In this document: one piece after another, positions 25,165 to 33,443 of the stretch
Position numbering within the stretch: the first letter of the stretch is position 1
Layout of the letters: every line of letters starts with the position of its first letter
Source: Geothrix campi
GTDB lineage: Bacteria; Acidobacteriota; Holophagae; Holophagales; Holophagaceae
Direction: 5' to 3'
DNA: 64,000 bases
Assembly: GCF_024609265.1 (NCBI RefSeq)
Contig: NZ_JANHMP010000001.1
Location: 62,001 to 126,000, forward strand
Position numbers and translations under genes: made by a program
The notes under the pieces: model-generated
Seen by the model: the letters and a program-made list of their open reading frames with translations, nothing else
Told to the model about the DNA's origin: nothing
Database searches by the model: none

Positions 25165-27603
25165 TCAGGGCTTGCGGAAGCCGACCTGGGTGAAGGTCAG
25201 GCGCAGGTCGGGCTGCAGGGGCAGGGGCGTGAGGGCGCCAGTTTCACCATGAATGGCGACCTGGGCTTCCAGAGTGCAGAGCCAGGGCAAGTCTTCCACC
25301 AGCTGGGTCAGACGGCCCAGGGTCTCACCGAGGCCGTTGGAGGGGGGCAGGTGCATCCGCTCGAGGACGTCGGCGATGTCCAGGTCCGTGAGCGGGGTGA
25401 TGCGCAGGATGGAACCCACCCCCTGGCGGTGAAAGCGCCAGATGGGCCCGAAATCGGGATCCGCTGAAAGGTGGAGGGCCACCCGTGGGCCATGGCGATC
25501 CGCGGGCTCCGGCAGGTTCGTGACGGGAATGCCGTAGAAGCCCATGAGCTCCCGGGCCTGGGCCGTCGAAAAGACGGAGTGGGCCGAATCGGGCAGTTTC
25601 TCGACGTGCTGTTCCACCCGCCGCCGGGCCTCGCCGGGATTCAGGTCGGCATAGCCCGGGAATCGCCCTGGCGGCTGCCTCCGGAACCGGGCGTACTCAA
25701 CCACTTTGGAAAGCGCCAGGGCTGCCGATTCCGGGAAGCGGTACGACGGGAAGGTGCGATGCATGCCGCCGCTTTCGCCTAGGGCAGGCGATCCCACGGG
25801 CACCGCTCCGCTGACGCCCATGAGGGAAAGCAGGGTCGGCTTGGCAATGCCCGTGGTCTGCTCGGCCCGCACCGCGGCCCGCCGGATGGCCCGGGCCACC
25901 AGGGCCGGATCGCAGTCCCCCAGGCAGGCGAAGGAGGCGATGAGGGCGTCCACTTCGGGATGCTCGAGGGCCTCCTGGCAAGCCCGCTCATAGTGTTCCG
26001 CCGTGGCCATGGCGTGCAGATCCATCACGCCGGGGCCGGAGATGCGCATGCCGTGGGATTCGCAAGCATCCGCACAGATCGTCGCGACCCCGCCGGAGTT
26101 GCTGACGATGGCCACGCGGTCCCCCCGTGGCAGGGGCTGATGGGAGAGCAGCAGCGCGATGTCGAAGAGGTCCTCCAGGGTATCGGCCCGGATCACCCCG
26201 GCCTGGTGGAAGAGGGCCTCCACCTCCGCGTCGTTCTGGGGGCTCGCGGCGATGTGGGCCTGGGCCACGCGCCGACCGGCGTGGCTCCGGGCGCTCTTCA
26301 CGCAGAGGACCGGCTTGCGATGCGAGATGCGGCGGGCGAGCCGGGCGAAGCGCCGGGGGTTCCCGAAGGTCTCCAGGTAGAGCAGGGCCAGGTCCGTGTC
26401 CGGATCCTCCTCCCAGTACTGCAGCAGGTCGTTCCCCGAGACATCCGCCCGGTTGCCGGCGGAGACAAAGGTGGAAAAGCCCAGTCCCCTTTCGGCGGCG
26501 TATTGCAGGATCACCACACCCAGGGCCGCTGAATGGCTGAAGAAGCCGACCCGACCCCGGGGCGGCATCACCGTGGCAAGGCTGGCGTTCAGCTGGACGC
26601 CGACATGGGTGTTCAGGAGCCCCAGGCAGTTGGGCCCCACCAGCCGTGCGCCCCGGCTGCGGGCCAGCCGCACCAGGCGCTCCTGGCGCCGGGCGCCCTC
26701 CGGGCCCGTTTCGGCGAACCCGGCTGTGAGAATCAGGAGGCCGCGGGCGCCCTTGTCCAGGGCCCGCTTGGCCAGGGCCGGCACCTTGGTCGCGGGAACC
26801 GCCAGAACCACCAGATCCGGGGACTCCGGCAGGGACGCCAGGGAAGGGTAGGCGGGCACGCCTTCGATGGCCTTGGCCCTCGGATTGACCGGGTAGATCG
26901 CGCCCTGGAAGCCACCCTTGAGGATGTTGCGGAAGATGGTGCTCCCCATGGAGGCGGGGTCCCGGGAGGCGCCCACCACGGCCACGCTTCCCGGGCGCAG
27001 AAGCGGGACCAGGGAATTGGCCGTGGCCACCCGCTCGCGGATTTCCGCACGTTCCCGCTGGGCTTCGGGGGCGCTCAGGGGGAAGCGCACATGGATGATG
27101 CCGCCCTCCATGGCCCGCGTGGTCTCGAACCCGGAATCCTGGAAGACGTTGGCCATCTTCTTGTTCTCGTAGAGAAGTTCGGCCTCGAAGCCCACATAGC
27201 CGGCACCTGCGGCCAGACCCGCCAGACGCTCGAGGATCAGCGTTCCGATGCCGCGCCCCTGGTGGGCATCTCCGATCATGAAAGCCACCTCGGCGACGGC
27301 TCCGCCATCGCCTACGTAGTTGCCCAGGCCGAGCACCTGCTGCTCCGCCCCCTCGCCTTCGATGGCCAGGAGGCAAGCCCGCTCGTGGGGGCTTTCATCG
27401 CAGAGATCCTCGACGAACTTCCGAGAGACGCTGGACACGCCGCCCATGAAGCGCATGGCCATGCTCTCGCGAGAGAGGCCCTGGATGAAGGCCGCCACGC
27501 GCTCCACATCATCCGGAGTGGCGACCCGGAGGAGGACGCCCTGGCCATCCTTCAGCAGGACGAATTCCCGGTAACCTGCGCCGTCAGGGATGATGCTGAA
27601 CAC
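25165..27603 (-). CDS. Pat-like protein acetyltransferase: N-terminal GNAT fused to NDP-forming acyl-CoA synthetase-like domains
   Basis: The protein has 812 residues. A GNAT domain spans about 20-175, with acetyl-CoA motif H-Q-G-R-G-I-G at 114-120. An NDP-forming acyl-CoA synthetase region follows: CoA-binding domain from about 204 (V-A-V-V-G-A-S-R), Succ-CoA ligase-like domain to about 500, and a reduced ATP-grasp-like end with D-P-D-F-G-P-I. Pat enzymes acetylate and inactivate AMP-forming acyl-CoA synthetases. The GNAT is N-terminal, as in the Streptomyces form and opposite to Salmonella Pat. His450 (Q-A-H-I-A-A-S) lies where active ligases carry the phosphorylated His. The GTG start at 27603 has GAGG six bases upstream. 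Confidence 0.88.
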   Translation of the reverse strand: MFSIIPDGAGYREFVLLKDGQGVLLRVATPDDVERVAAFIQGLSRESMAMRFMGGVSSVSRKFVEDLCDESPHERACLLAIEGEGAEQQVLGLGNYVGDGGAVAEVAFMIGDAHQGRGIGTLILERLAGLAAGAGYVGFEAELLYENKKMANVFQDSGFETTRAMEGGIIHVRFPLSAPEAQRERAEIRERVATANSLVPLLRPGSVAVVGASRDPASMGSTIFRNILKGGFQGAIYPVNPRAKAIEGVPAYPSLASLPESPDLVVLAVPATKVPALAKRALDKGARGLLILTAGFAETGPEGARRQERLVRLARSRGARLVGPNCLGLLNTHVGVQLNASLATVMPPRGRVGFFSHSAALGVVILQYAAERGLGFSTFVSAGNRADVSGNDLLQYWEEDPDTDLALLYLETFGNPRRFARLARRISHRKPVLCVKSARSHAGRRVAQAHIAASPQNDAEVEALFHQAGVIRADTLEDLFDIALLLSHQPLPRGDRVAIVSNSGGVATICADACESHGMRISGPGVMDLHAMATAEHYERACQEALEHPEVDALIASFACLGDCDPALVARAIRRAAVRAEQTTGIAKPTLLSLMGVSGAVPVGSPALGESGGMHRTFPSYRFPESAALALSKVVEYARFRRQPPGRFPGYADLNPGEARRRVEQHVEKLPDSAHSVFSTAQARELMGFYGIPVTNLPEPADRHGPRVALHLSADPDFGPIWRFHRQGVGSILRITPLTDLDIADVLERMHLPPSNGLGETLGRLTQLVEDLPWLCTLEAQVAIHGETGALTPLPLQPDLRLTFTQVGFRKP

Positions 27604-27769
27604 AGGAGGCCTCGCGGATCGGGTGCAACGCGACCACCCTACCATGTCCGCTCAGGGTGCTGTTTCTGCCGGACATTCTTTCTTCTCCTCCTTGTCGTTT
27701 TTCATTCTGGACGGTCGGTCTGGGCCGCTCTAGATTGATCTTCACCCCCCCAATGCCCAGGAGGACCAG
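27604..27769. promoter_or_regulatory. Divergent promoter region between pat and the acyl-CoA ligase gene
   Basis: This 166-bp gap serves two divergent transcripts: pat-acuB-acuC leftwards and the acyl-CoA ligase rightwards. A pyrimidine-rich patch (27660-27710) is less GC-rich than its surroundings. An AGGAGG ribosome binding site precedes the ligase ATG. No convincing -35/-10 pair or operator palindrome could be assigned by eye. Confidence 0.4.
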
Positions 27770-29446
27770 ATGAATGGTCGCGAAGCGTTTCTCCATGCCA
27801 GGGATTTCCTCGTCCAGCATCGGGAGGACTACTCCACCGCCTGCCGCGACTTCCGCTGGCCGGTCCTGGATAGGTTCAACTGGGCCCTCGACTACTTCGA
27901 TGCCTACGCGGCGGGCAACGACCGCCCCGCGTTGTGGATCGTCGAGGAGGGCGGCTCTGAGACGAAGGTCTCCTTCCAGGAGCTCTCCCGGCGCAGCAAC
28001 CAGGTGGCCAACGCGCTGCGGGCCATGGGCGTCAAGCGGGGCGATGGCGTGCTGATCATGCTGGACAACGTCCTCCCCCTCTGGGAGGTGATGCTGGCCT
28101 GCATCAAGCTGGGGGCGGTGCTCGTCCCTTCGACCCTGCTGCTCTCCCAGGCGGATCTCCAGGACCGCATCGAGCGCGGCGGAATCCGGCACCTGGTCGT
28201 GGATGCAGCCCAGACGGGCAAGTTCGACGAGTTGGATGGGGGCCTTACGCGCATCAGCGTGGGCGCGAAGGTGCCGGGCTGGCATGACGTCTCCGAGCTC
28301 TACGTCGGGGCCCCGTCCTTTGAGCCGGATGCGGTCACCCGCGCGACGGACCCCATGCTGCTGTACTTCACCTCCGGCACCACGGCCAAGCCCAAGCTGG
28401 TGGTCCACACCCACCAGTCCTATCCCGTGGGCCACCTCTCCACGCTCTACTGGGTGGGCCTGCGCGAAGGGGACATCCACTACAACATCAGCTCCCCCGG
28501 TTGGGCGAAGCATGCCTGGAGCAGCTTCTTTGCTCCCTGGAACGCCGGAGCCTGCATCTTCGTCTACCGGTCCGCCCGCTTCAGCGCGTCGGCCACCCTC
28601 AAGACCATCGTCGACAAGGGCGTGACCACTCTCTGCGCCCCACCGACCGTGTGGCGCCTCTTCATCCAGGAAAACCTCGCCGCCTACAAGGTGAAGCTCC
28701 GGGCCCTGGTGGGCGCGGGTGAACCCCTGAATCCAGAGGTCATCAGCCAGGTCGAGAAGGCCTGGGGCCTCACCATCCGCGACGGCTATGGCCAGACCGA
28801 GACCACGGCCATCGTGGGGAACTCCCCGGGCCAACCGGTCAAGGCCGGCTCCATGGGGCGCCCCCTGCCGGGCTTCGAAGTGGCGCTGCTGGATGGGGAA
28901 GGGAAGGAGGCGGAGGAGGGCGAGATCGCCCTCAAGCTGAATCCCCGGCCCACGAGTCTCATGGCCGGCTACAAGGATGATCCCGAGAAGATGCGGAAGG
29001 CCGAGGCCGAGGGCTACTACCGGACTGGCGATGTGGCCACCCGCGATGCGGATGGCTACCTGTGCTTCGTGGGCCGGGCCGACGATGTCTTCAAGAGCTC
29101 CGACTACCGGATCAGTCCGTTCGAATTGGAGTCCTTCCTCATCGAGCATGAATCCGTGGCGGAGGCCGCGGTGGTGCCGAGCCCGGACCCGCTGAAGCTG
29201 TCGGTGCCCAAGGCCTATGTCATCCTGCGGGCCGGTTACGAACCCAACCGCGAGACGGCCCTGGCGCTGTTCCGCTTCATCCGTGAGCGGATCTCGCCCT
29301 ACAAGCGCATCCGGATCCTCGAATTCGGCGATCTCCCCAAGACCATCTCCGGCAAGATCCGGCGGGTGGAGCTCCGGAAGCGGGCGGCCGATCCGACGCC
29401 TTCTCCGCTGGAGTTCCGGGAGGAACAATTCCCTGAACTGAAGTAG
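27770..29446 (+). CDS. AMP-forming acyl-CoA synthetase, medium-chain type
   Basis: This 558-residue cytosolic ligase activates a carboxylic acid to acyl-CoA using ATP. It has the P-loop F-T-S-G-T-T-A-K-P-K (200-209), the A5 motif D-G-Y-G-Q-T-E-T, the Y-Y-R-T-G-D hinge motif, and the C-terminal P-K-T-I-S-G-K-I-R-R (523-532) with the adenylation lysine K529. The family resembles medium-chain (butyryl/benzoyl/MACS-type) synthetases more than acetyl-CoA synthetase. The S-G-K lysine is the residue that Pat enzymes acylate, and a Pat-like gene is divergent. An acyl-CoA dehydrogenase follows. The exact acid is not decided by the sequence. Confidence 0.9.
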   Translation: MNGREAFLHARDFLVQHREDYSTACRDFRWPVLDRFNWALDYFDAYAAGNDRPALWIVEEGGSETKVSFQELSRRSNQVANALRAMGVKRGDGVLIMLDNVLPLWEVMLACIKLGAVLVPSTLLLSQADLQDRIERGGIRHLVVDAAQTGKFDELDGGLTRISVGAKVPGWHDVSELYVGAPSFEPDAVTRATDPMLLYFTSGTTAKPKLVVHTHQSYPVGHLSTLYWVGLREGDIHYNISSPGWAKHAWSSFFAPWNAGACIFVYRSARFSASATLKTIVDKGVTTLCAPPTVWRLFIQENLAAYKVKLRALVGAGEPLNPEVISQVEKAWGLTIRDGYGQTETTAIVGNSPGQPVKAGSMGRPLPGFEVALLDGEGKEAEEGEIALKLNPRPTSLMAGYKDDPEKMRKAEAEGYYRTGDVATRDADGYLCFVGRADDVFKSSDYRISPFELESFLIEHESVAEAAVVPSPDPLKLSVPKAYVILRAGYEPNRETALALFRFIRERISPYKRIRILEFGDLPKTISGKIRRVELRKRAADPTPSPLEFREEQFPELK

Positions 29447-29575
29447 CCATCGCCCTGGAAAGCCCGGCGCAACTTACCTGAGGACAGGTATTGGCCGGGC
29501 AGGGCATCCGGGCGAAGAATGAAGGAAAGCCCTCGACCCTTGGAATCCACCGCGCTTTCTCCTTCTGGAGGCCCC

Positions 29576-31411
29576 ATGAAGTACCTCGACGATATCCGTG
29601 ATGTCCGATTCAACCTCCTTGAGTGGCTGGATCTCGACGCGGTGCTGAAGTCCGAGCACTACCAGGAGGTCGACCGCGAGCAGCTCGGCATGGTGCTGGA
29701 GGAGGCCCTCAAGGTCGCCAAGGGCAGCGTCGCCGCCTGCAACGAGACCGGGGACCGGGTTGGCGCCCAGTGGGAGAACGGCAAGGTCCGCCTGCCGGAG
29801 GGGTTCGCTGAAGCCTTCGAGGATCTGGCCTCGGGCGGCTGGATCAGCGCCACCATGAGCCCCGAGTTCGGCGGCATGGGCCTGCCGGAATCCGTGGGGA
29901 CCGGCATCAGCGAGTTCCTCATGGGAGCCAACACGGCGCTGGGGCTCAAGGCCCTGCTCACCCGCGGCGCGGCCAACCTGATCCAGACCTTTGGCAGTGA
30001 CGAACTCAAGAGCACCTTCTGCGAGCGAATGTTCTCCGGTGAGTGGACCGGTACCATGTGCCTCACCGAGGCCGGTGCCGGCAGCGACCTCGGCGCGCTC
30101 AACACCAAGGCTGTGCGCCAGGACGACGGATCCTACCTCATCACCGGCGAAAAGATCTTCATCACCAGTGGCGACCACGAACTGACGCCGAACATCATCC
30201 ATGCCGTGCTGGCACGCACTCCGGGCGCGCCTGCCGGCCCCAAGGGCATCAGCCTCTTCGTCGTGCCCAAGGTCCGGGTGAACCCGGACGGGTCTCTCGG
30301 CCAAGCCAACGATGTCACCTGCGCGGGCATCGAGCACAAGCTGGGCATCCACGGCTCGCCGACCTGCAGCCTGGTCTTCGGCACCAACAACGGCAGCCAG
30401 GGCTTCCTCCTGGGCCAGGAGGAGCAGGGCCTCGCCCACATGTTCCAGATGATGAACGCCGCGCGGTGGGAGGTTGGCGTCCAGGGGCTGAGCAATGCAT
30501 CGGCGGCCCATCAAGCCGCGCTGGCATACGCGCGGGAGCGCCTCCAGGGCCGCGGCCCGGGAGCGGGAAAGACCTCAGGGCAGTCTCTGATCATCGAGCA
30601 CCCGGATGTCCGGCGTTCGCTCCTGCTCCAGTCGGCCTACGTGCAGGCCATGCGGGCGCTGGTGACCTATACGGCCTGGTGCATGGACATGGCCCATGTC
30701 TCTGAAGGCGAGGAGCGCGACCGTTGGCAGGGTCTCGTCGAGCTGTTCACGCCCATCAGCAAGGCCTGGTGCTCGGATTGGGGTTTCCGGGTGACGGAGT
30801 GGGCCCTCCAGGTCTATGGCGGCTACGGCTACACCATGGACTACCCGGCGGAGCAGTATCTGCGGGACTGCAAGATCGCCTCGATCTACGAAGGCACCAA
30901 TGGCATCCAGGCCCTGGACCTCGTGGGCCGGAAGTTCCGGATGCAGGATGGGCGGCCCGTGAAGGCCCTGTTGAAACTGGCCGCGGACGCGGCGCAGTCC
31001 CTGGTCGAGGATCCGACGCTCGGCGCCTCCGCCCGTCAGCTCGCGGAGGCCGTGAAGGCGACGGGGGCCGTGTTGACCCAGCTCCCCGCCTGCGAGAATG
31101 CGGGGTTGCTGACCCTCCTGAATGCCGTACCGATCCTGGACATGCTCGGCCATGTGGTCGGAGGCTACCTCCTCCTCCAGCAGGCGAGTTTGGCGAAGCA
31201 GAAGGCCCACGCCCTCATGAGCGAGCGGGGCGTGGATCCAGCGGACCAGAAGGCCGTCCGGGCCCACCTGACCGGGAGCAAGGAGGCGGCCTTCTACCAG
31301 AACAAAGTGCAGGCCGCGATCCACTTCGCCCACCGGGGACTGCCCCTCGTGGCGGCCCAGGCCGTGGCGCTGCTGGCCGGAGAGACCGCCCCCATGGAAG
31401 CTGTGTTCTAG
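29576..31411 (+). CDS. Acyl-CoA dehydrogenase, long FadE-like form
   Basis: This FAD enzyme introduces the alpha-beta double bond of acyl-CoA in beta-oxidation. The 611-residue product is longer than classical 380-residue enzymes. It has the N-terminal helical domain, the FAD/substrate motif M-C-L-T-E-A-G-A-G-S-D-L, the A-R-W-E-V-G-V-Q-G region, Y-G-G-Y-G-Y (about 417-422) and the base-containing Y-E-G-T-N-G-I-Q-A-L-D-L-V, then an extra C-terminal helical domain of about 130 residues. The ATG at 29576 has GGAG five bases upstream; the longer upstream reading lacks a ribosome site. It lies 129 bases after the ligase gene, so it may have its own promoter. Confidence 0.9.
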   Translation: MKYLDDIRDVRFNLLEWLDLDAVLKSEHYQEVDREQLGMVLEEALKVAKGSVAACNETGDRVGAQWENGKVRLPEGFAEAFEDLASGGWISATMSPEFGGMGLPESVGTGISEFLMGANTALGLKALLTRGAANLIQTFGSDELKSTFCERMFSGEWTGTMCLTEAGAGSDLGALNTKAVRQDDGSYLITGEKIFITSGDHELTPNIIHAVLARTPGAPAGPKGISLFVVPKVRVNPDGSLGQANDVTCAGIEHKLGIHGSPTCSLVFGTNNGSQGFLLGQEEQGLAHMFQMMNAARWEVGVQGLSNASAAHQAALAYARERLQGRGPGAGKTSGQSLIIEHPDVRRSLLLQSAYVQAMRALVTYTAWCMDMAHVSEGEERDRWQGLVELFTPISKAWCSDWGFRVTEWALQVYGGYGYTMDYPAEQYLRDCKIASIYEGTNGIQALDLVGRKFRMQDGRPVKALLKLAADAAQSLVEDPTLGASARQLAEAVKATGAVLTQLPACENAGLLTLLNAVPILDMLGHVVGGYLLLQQASLAKQKAHALMSERGVDPADQKAVRAHLTGSKEAAFYQNKVQAAIHFAHRGLPLVAAQAVALLAGETAPMEAVF

Positions 31412-31496
31412 CTGTCGCTGACAACGAGCCTGTGTTCAGCCTTGTGACTAGGGGCTGATCACCTCGGTTCAACCGGGGTTTGTGATGAATGTAAAT

Positions 31497-31528
31497 CCGG
31501 GGCCAGGCGCTAAGCGCTCGGCCCCGGG
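31497..31528. terminator. GC-rich inverted repeat between convergent genes
   Basis: The outer arms CCGGGGCC and GGCCCCGG enclose an inner GCGC-TAA-GCGC palindrome, making a long hairpin with one two-base mismatch. It lies between the acyl-CoA dehydrogenase and the DUF3494 gene, which converge. There is no T-tract, so intrinsic termination is possible but unproven. The remaining 31412-31554 sequence shows nothing else. Confidence 0.5.
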
Positions 31529-31554
31529 TGGCACTGAAAACCTTCCTGGTCTAC

Positions 31555-32673
31555 CTACTGGGCGGGTTCAACCACGGTGTTCCCGTCGAGGCTGACCGCA
31601 GTCTGCGCCAGCAACCTGCCATTGATCGAGGCGCCTGTCCGCAGCGTGACTGCCGTCTGGGTCAGTACGACACCTTCGCAGTGGGCGGTGGTGCCGAGAT
31701 CCACGAGGCCGCTGACCTGCCAGAAGACGTTCTTGGGTAGTGCGCCGCCAGTGAGGAGGATATTCGCGGCGCTGCTCATGGTCAGGTTCTGGGCGATCTG
31801 GAAGATCCAGACGTCCGTTGCGCTGCCGTTGAGGGTGACATCCGTCGGGATCAGGAGGCCGGTACCCCATTTGTAGACACCAGGGGCGAGGGTCATCCCT
31901 CCGATGTTTCCGGCGCCCAACTCGGTGACACCGGGCGCTCGGCCCGCCGCATCGGTGAACGCGGTCCCCATGTCGCTGACGGCCGTGGTCAGGTTGGACG
32001 GCGTAGGCACTGCGTAGTCAGCCGCGTAGACCTTCCCAGTGACCTGCGGGCTGGTTGAGAACACATTCGTGGAATCCGCGATCAACGAGAATCCTGTGAT
32101 GTAGCTGGCCGCGGCAGGACTCACGCCCAGGTTTCCCGTGATGGCGGAGGCCGGTACGGTGGAAATTCTGGTTTTCGCGAGGATCACATAGGTGCCGGCA
32201 GTCCCGAGACTCACAGGAAGCGCGGCCGCCACGGTCGTGCCCGTGGTAAAGGTCCAGGTGAGCTTTGCCGTGAGGGCCATGCCCTTGGCGCTCTTGACCC
32301 CGGTCGTGATCGTCGCGGTGAACGAACTGTTGCTGGCAAGCGGTGTGGTCGGTGTGAAGTAGGCTTTCGAATTACCGTAGATCACGGTGCCCTGGACCGG
32401 GGTCGCGGCTGCCCCGGTGGTCAGGGTGAAGGTGCCGCCGGTGAAGGTGGCGGCATCCATCGCCTCACTGAACGTGGCGCTGGCGTTTCCGTTGATGGGG
32501 ACGTCGACGGCGCCGCTGAGGGGAGTATGGGAGAGGACCGTCGGCGTGCCGGCGGGTGTGCCTGGCGGGGCAGTTGACCCCCCATTGCTGGAACTCCCAC
32601 AGGCGACTAAGGAGAACAGCAGCAGAAACGCGGAGGCCGGTTTCCAAAGAGGCAATTTCAGATCCATCGTCAT
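31555..32673 (-). CDS. Ice-binding-like (DUF3494) lipoprotein with N-terminal Ig-like domain
   Basis: The product has 372 residues. A lipoprotein signal with L-V-A-C (Cys25) is followed by a Ser/Gly/Pro linker. A bacterial Ig-like Big_5 domain (about 45-145) contains H-T-P-L-S-G-A-V-D-V-P and T-F-S-E-A-M-D. A DUF3494 beta-solenoid (about 152-370) contains Y-V-I-L-A-K-T-R-I-S-T-V-P, A-P-G-V-Y-K-W and V-W-I-F-Q-I. DUF3494 proteins include bacterial and fungal ice-binding proteins and also adhesin-like surface proteins; ice binding is not certain here. It is surface-anchored by lipidation and isolated, with an AT-richer upstream region. The start has GAGAG seven bases upstream; an ATG two codons later is possible. 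Confidence 0.85.
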   Translation of the reverse strand: MTMDLKLPLWKPASAFLLLFSLVACGSSSNGGSTAPPGTPAGTPTVLSHTPLSGAVDVPINGNASATFSEAMDAATFTGGTFTLTTGAAATPVQGTVIYGNSKAYFTPTTPLASNSSFTATITTGVKSAKGMALTAKLTWTFTTGTTVAAALPVSLGTAGTYVILAKTRISTVPASAITGNLGVSPAAASYITGFSLIADSTNVFSTSPQVTGKVYAADYAVPTPSNLTTAVSDMGTAFTDAAGRAPGVTELGAGNIGGMTLAPGVYKWGTGLLIPTDVTLNGSATDVWIFQIAQNLTMSSAANILLTGGALPKNVFWQVSGLVDLGTTAHCEGVVLTQTAVTLRTGASINGRLLAQTAVSLDGNTVVEPAQ

Positions 32674-33132
32674 TAGGATTCTCTCTTGGGTGTGGTGTGG
32701 GAAGAAGGTGTGGATGCGTCGCCCACCAGAGGTGGGGCACTCCGAACACTTCGTCAGTGCACTACCTGTTCCATACTTATAAGACTAATAATTTAAACAT
32801 TTAATTGATGTCTGTCCGTCCGTCGAAATTGAATATCCGATCACAATGAACCACCTCCTCCTTCATTTCGAAGGACGGGGCGGCTGGTACTGGGTGGGTC
32901 GACTGCTCCAGGAAGGCGGATTCGGCTCAATCTCGCGCTAATACTTCCAGGCCCAGAGGATTCCGCGGAGATTCTCGATGGCGCTTATGGCGCAAGTGAT
33001 GCGATTGAGTTCGGGGTGCGGCAGGTATAGGCGAAGAGGATGGATGCCTCGCATCGCGTGGATCCAACTTCACTCAACATCGCCAACGTGGACGGCCTTT
33101 AGCCCTCATTTCTCCGGGCTACCTTCCCCCGT
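32674..33132. other. Intergenic region upstream of the DUF3494 gene
   Basis: No protein-like reading frame was found. At 32775-32840 it is AT-rich and, on the minus strand, carries TTATAAG- and TTAAAT-type hexamers that could be the DUF3494 promoter. A small CCCACC-AGA-GGTGGG hairpin lies about 60 bases upstream of the start. Nothing else is evident up to the hairpin at 33133. Confidence 0.4.
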
Positions 33133-33174
33133 CCAGACAAAAGCCCCTAGATTTCTCTAAGGGCTTTTGTCTGG
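33133..33174. terminator. Strong bidirectional terminator-like hairpin
   Basis: Two 19-base arms (CCAGACAAAAGCCCCTAGA / TCTAAGGGCTTTTGTCTGG) pair with one mismatch around a TTTC loop. A and T tracts flank the GC core on both sides, as in bidirectional intrinsic terminators. Its right arm overlaps the first copy of the tRNA-derived direct repeat. No gene ends immediately before it on either strand. Confidence 0.7.
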
Positions 33175-33191
33175 TGGACCTGATCAGGATC
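33171..33191. repeat. Direct repeat copy 1: duplicate of the tRNA-Ala 3' end
   Basis: These 21 bases are identical to 33337-33357, which contain the CCA end, the 3' acceptor strand and part of the T-arm of tRNA-Ala. Sequence identity stops sharply after the repeat. The copy looks like an attachment-site footprint or the relic of a lost second tRNA. No integrase gene is nearby. Confidence 0.8.
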
Positions 33192-33302
33192 AAGGGGCCC
33201 GCCTCCGCGAGCGCAGCGAATGGGAGCAGGCTCAGGGGGAGCCTGCGATAGGCGCGATGACGGCCTCTGTAATCAGAACTGTCGAGGTCGTCTCAAGAAA
33301 GA

Positions 33303-33328
33303 GAACGGCGGCCCGGAGACCGCCGTTC
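33303..33328 (-). terminator. Rho-independent terminator downstream of tRNA-Ala
   Basis: On the minus strand a nine-base perfect stem (GAACGGCGG / CCGCCGTTC, eight-base loop) is followed by TCTTTCTT. It lies ten bases beyond the 3' end of the tRNA and is well placed to end its transcript. Confidence 0.75.
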
Positions 33329-33336
33329 ACACGGGA

Positions 33337-33357
33337 CTGGTGGACCTGATCAGGATC
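33337..33357. repeat. Direct repeat copy 2: native tRNA-Ala 3' end
   Basis: This is the second member of the 21-base perfect direct repeat, starting one base outside the tRNA gene and running through CCA, the acceptor strand and half of the T-stem. It is 166 bases from copy 1. Confidence 0.8.
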
Positions 33358-33413
33358 GAACTGACGACCTCTGCATTGCGAACGCAGCGCTCTCCCAGCT
33401 GAGCTACAGGCCC
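33338..33413 (-). tRNA. tRNA-Ala (anticodon CGC)
   Basis: The 76-base gene on the minus strand begins GGGCCTGTAGCTCAGCTGGG and ends CAGGTCCACCA, with CCA encoded. The acceptor stem contains the G3-U70 wobble pair that is the alanine identity element. The anticodon stem CTGCG/TGCAG holds loop TTCGCAA, giving anticodon CGC for GCG codons. D-arm and T-arm are standard. It sits 30 bases upstream of the korB stop on the same strand; its 3' end is duplicated at 33171. Confidence 0.95.
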
Positions 33414-33443
33414 ACGAATGATCAGTGTAGCGGGCCCGCGGAC

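Noticed and set aside
32680-32770. Cyclic-di-GMP (GEMM) riboswitch upstream of the DUF3494 gene
   Set aside because: A small GC hairpin and a GACGCA sequence drew attention, but the conserved GEMM core and tetraloop-receptor pairing could not be found.
33167-33402. Short open frames across the tRNA-Ala and its duplicate
   Set aside because: They run through the tRNA and terminator on the opposite strand, have no ribosome site and no protein-like composition.
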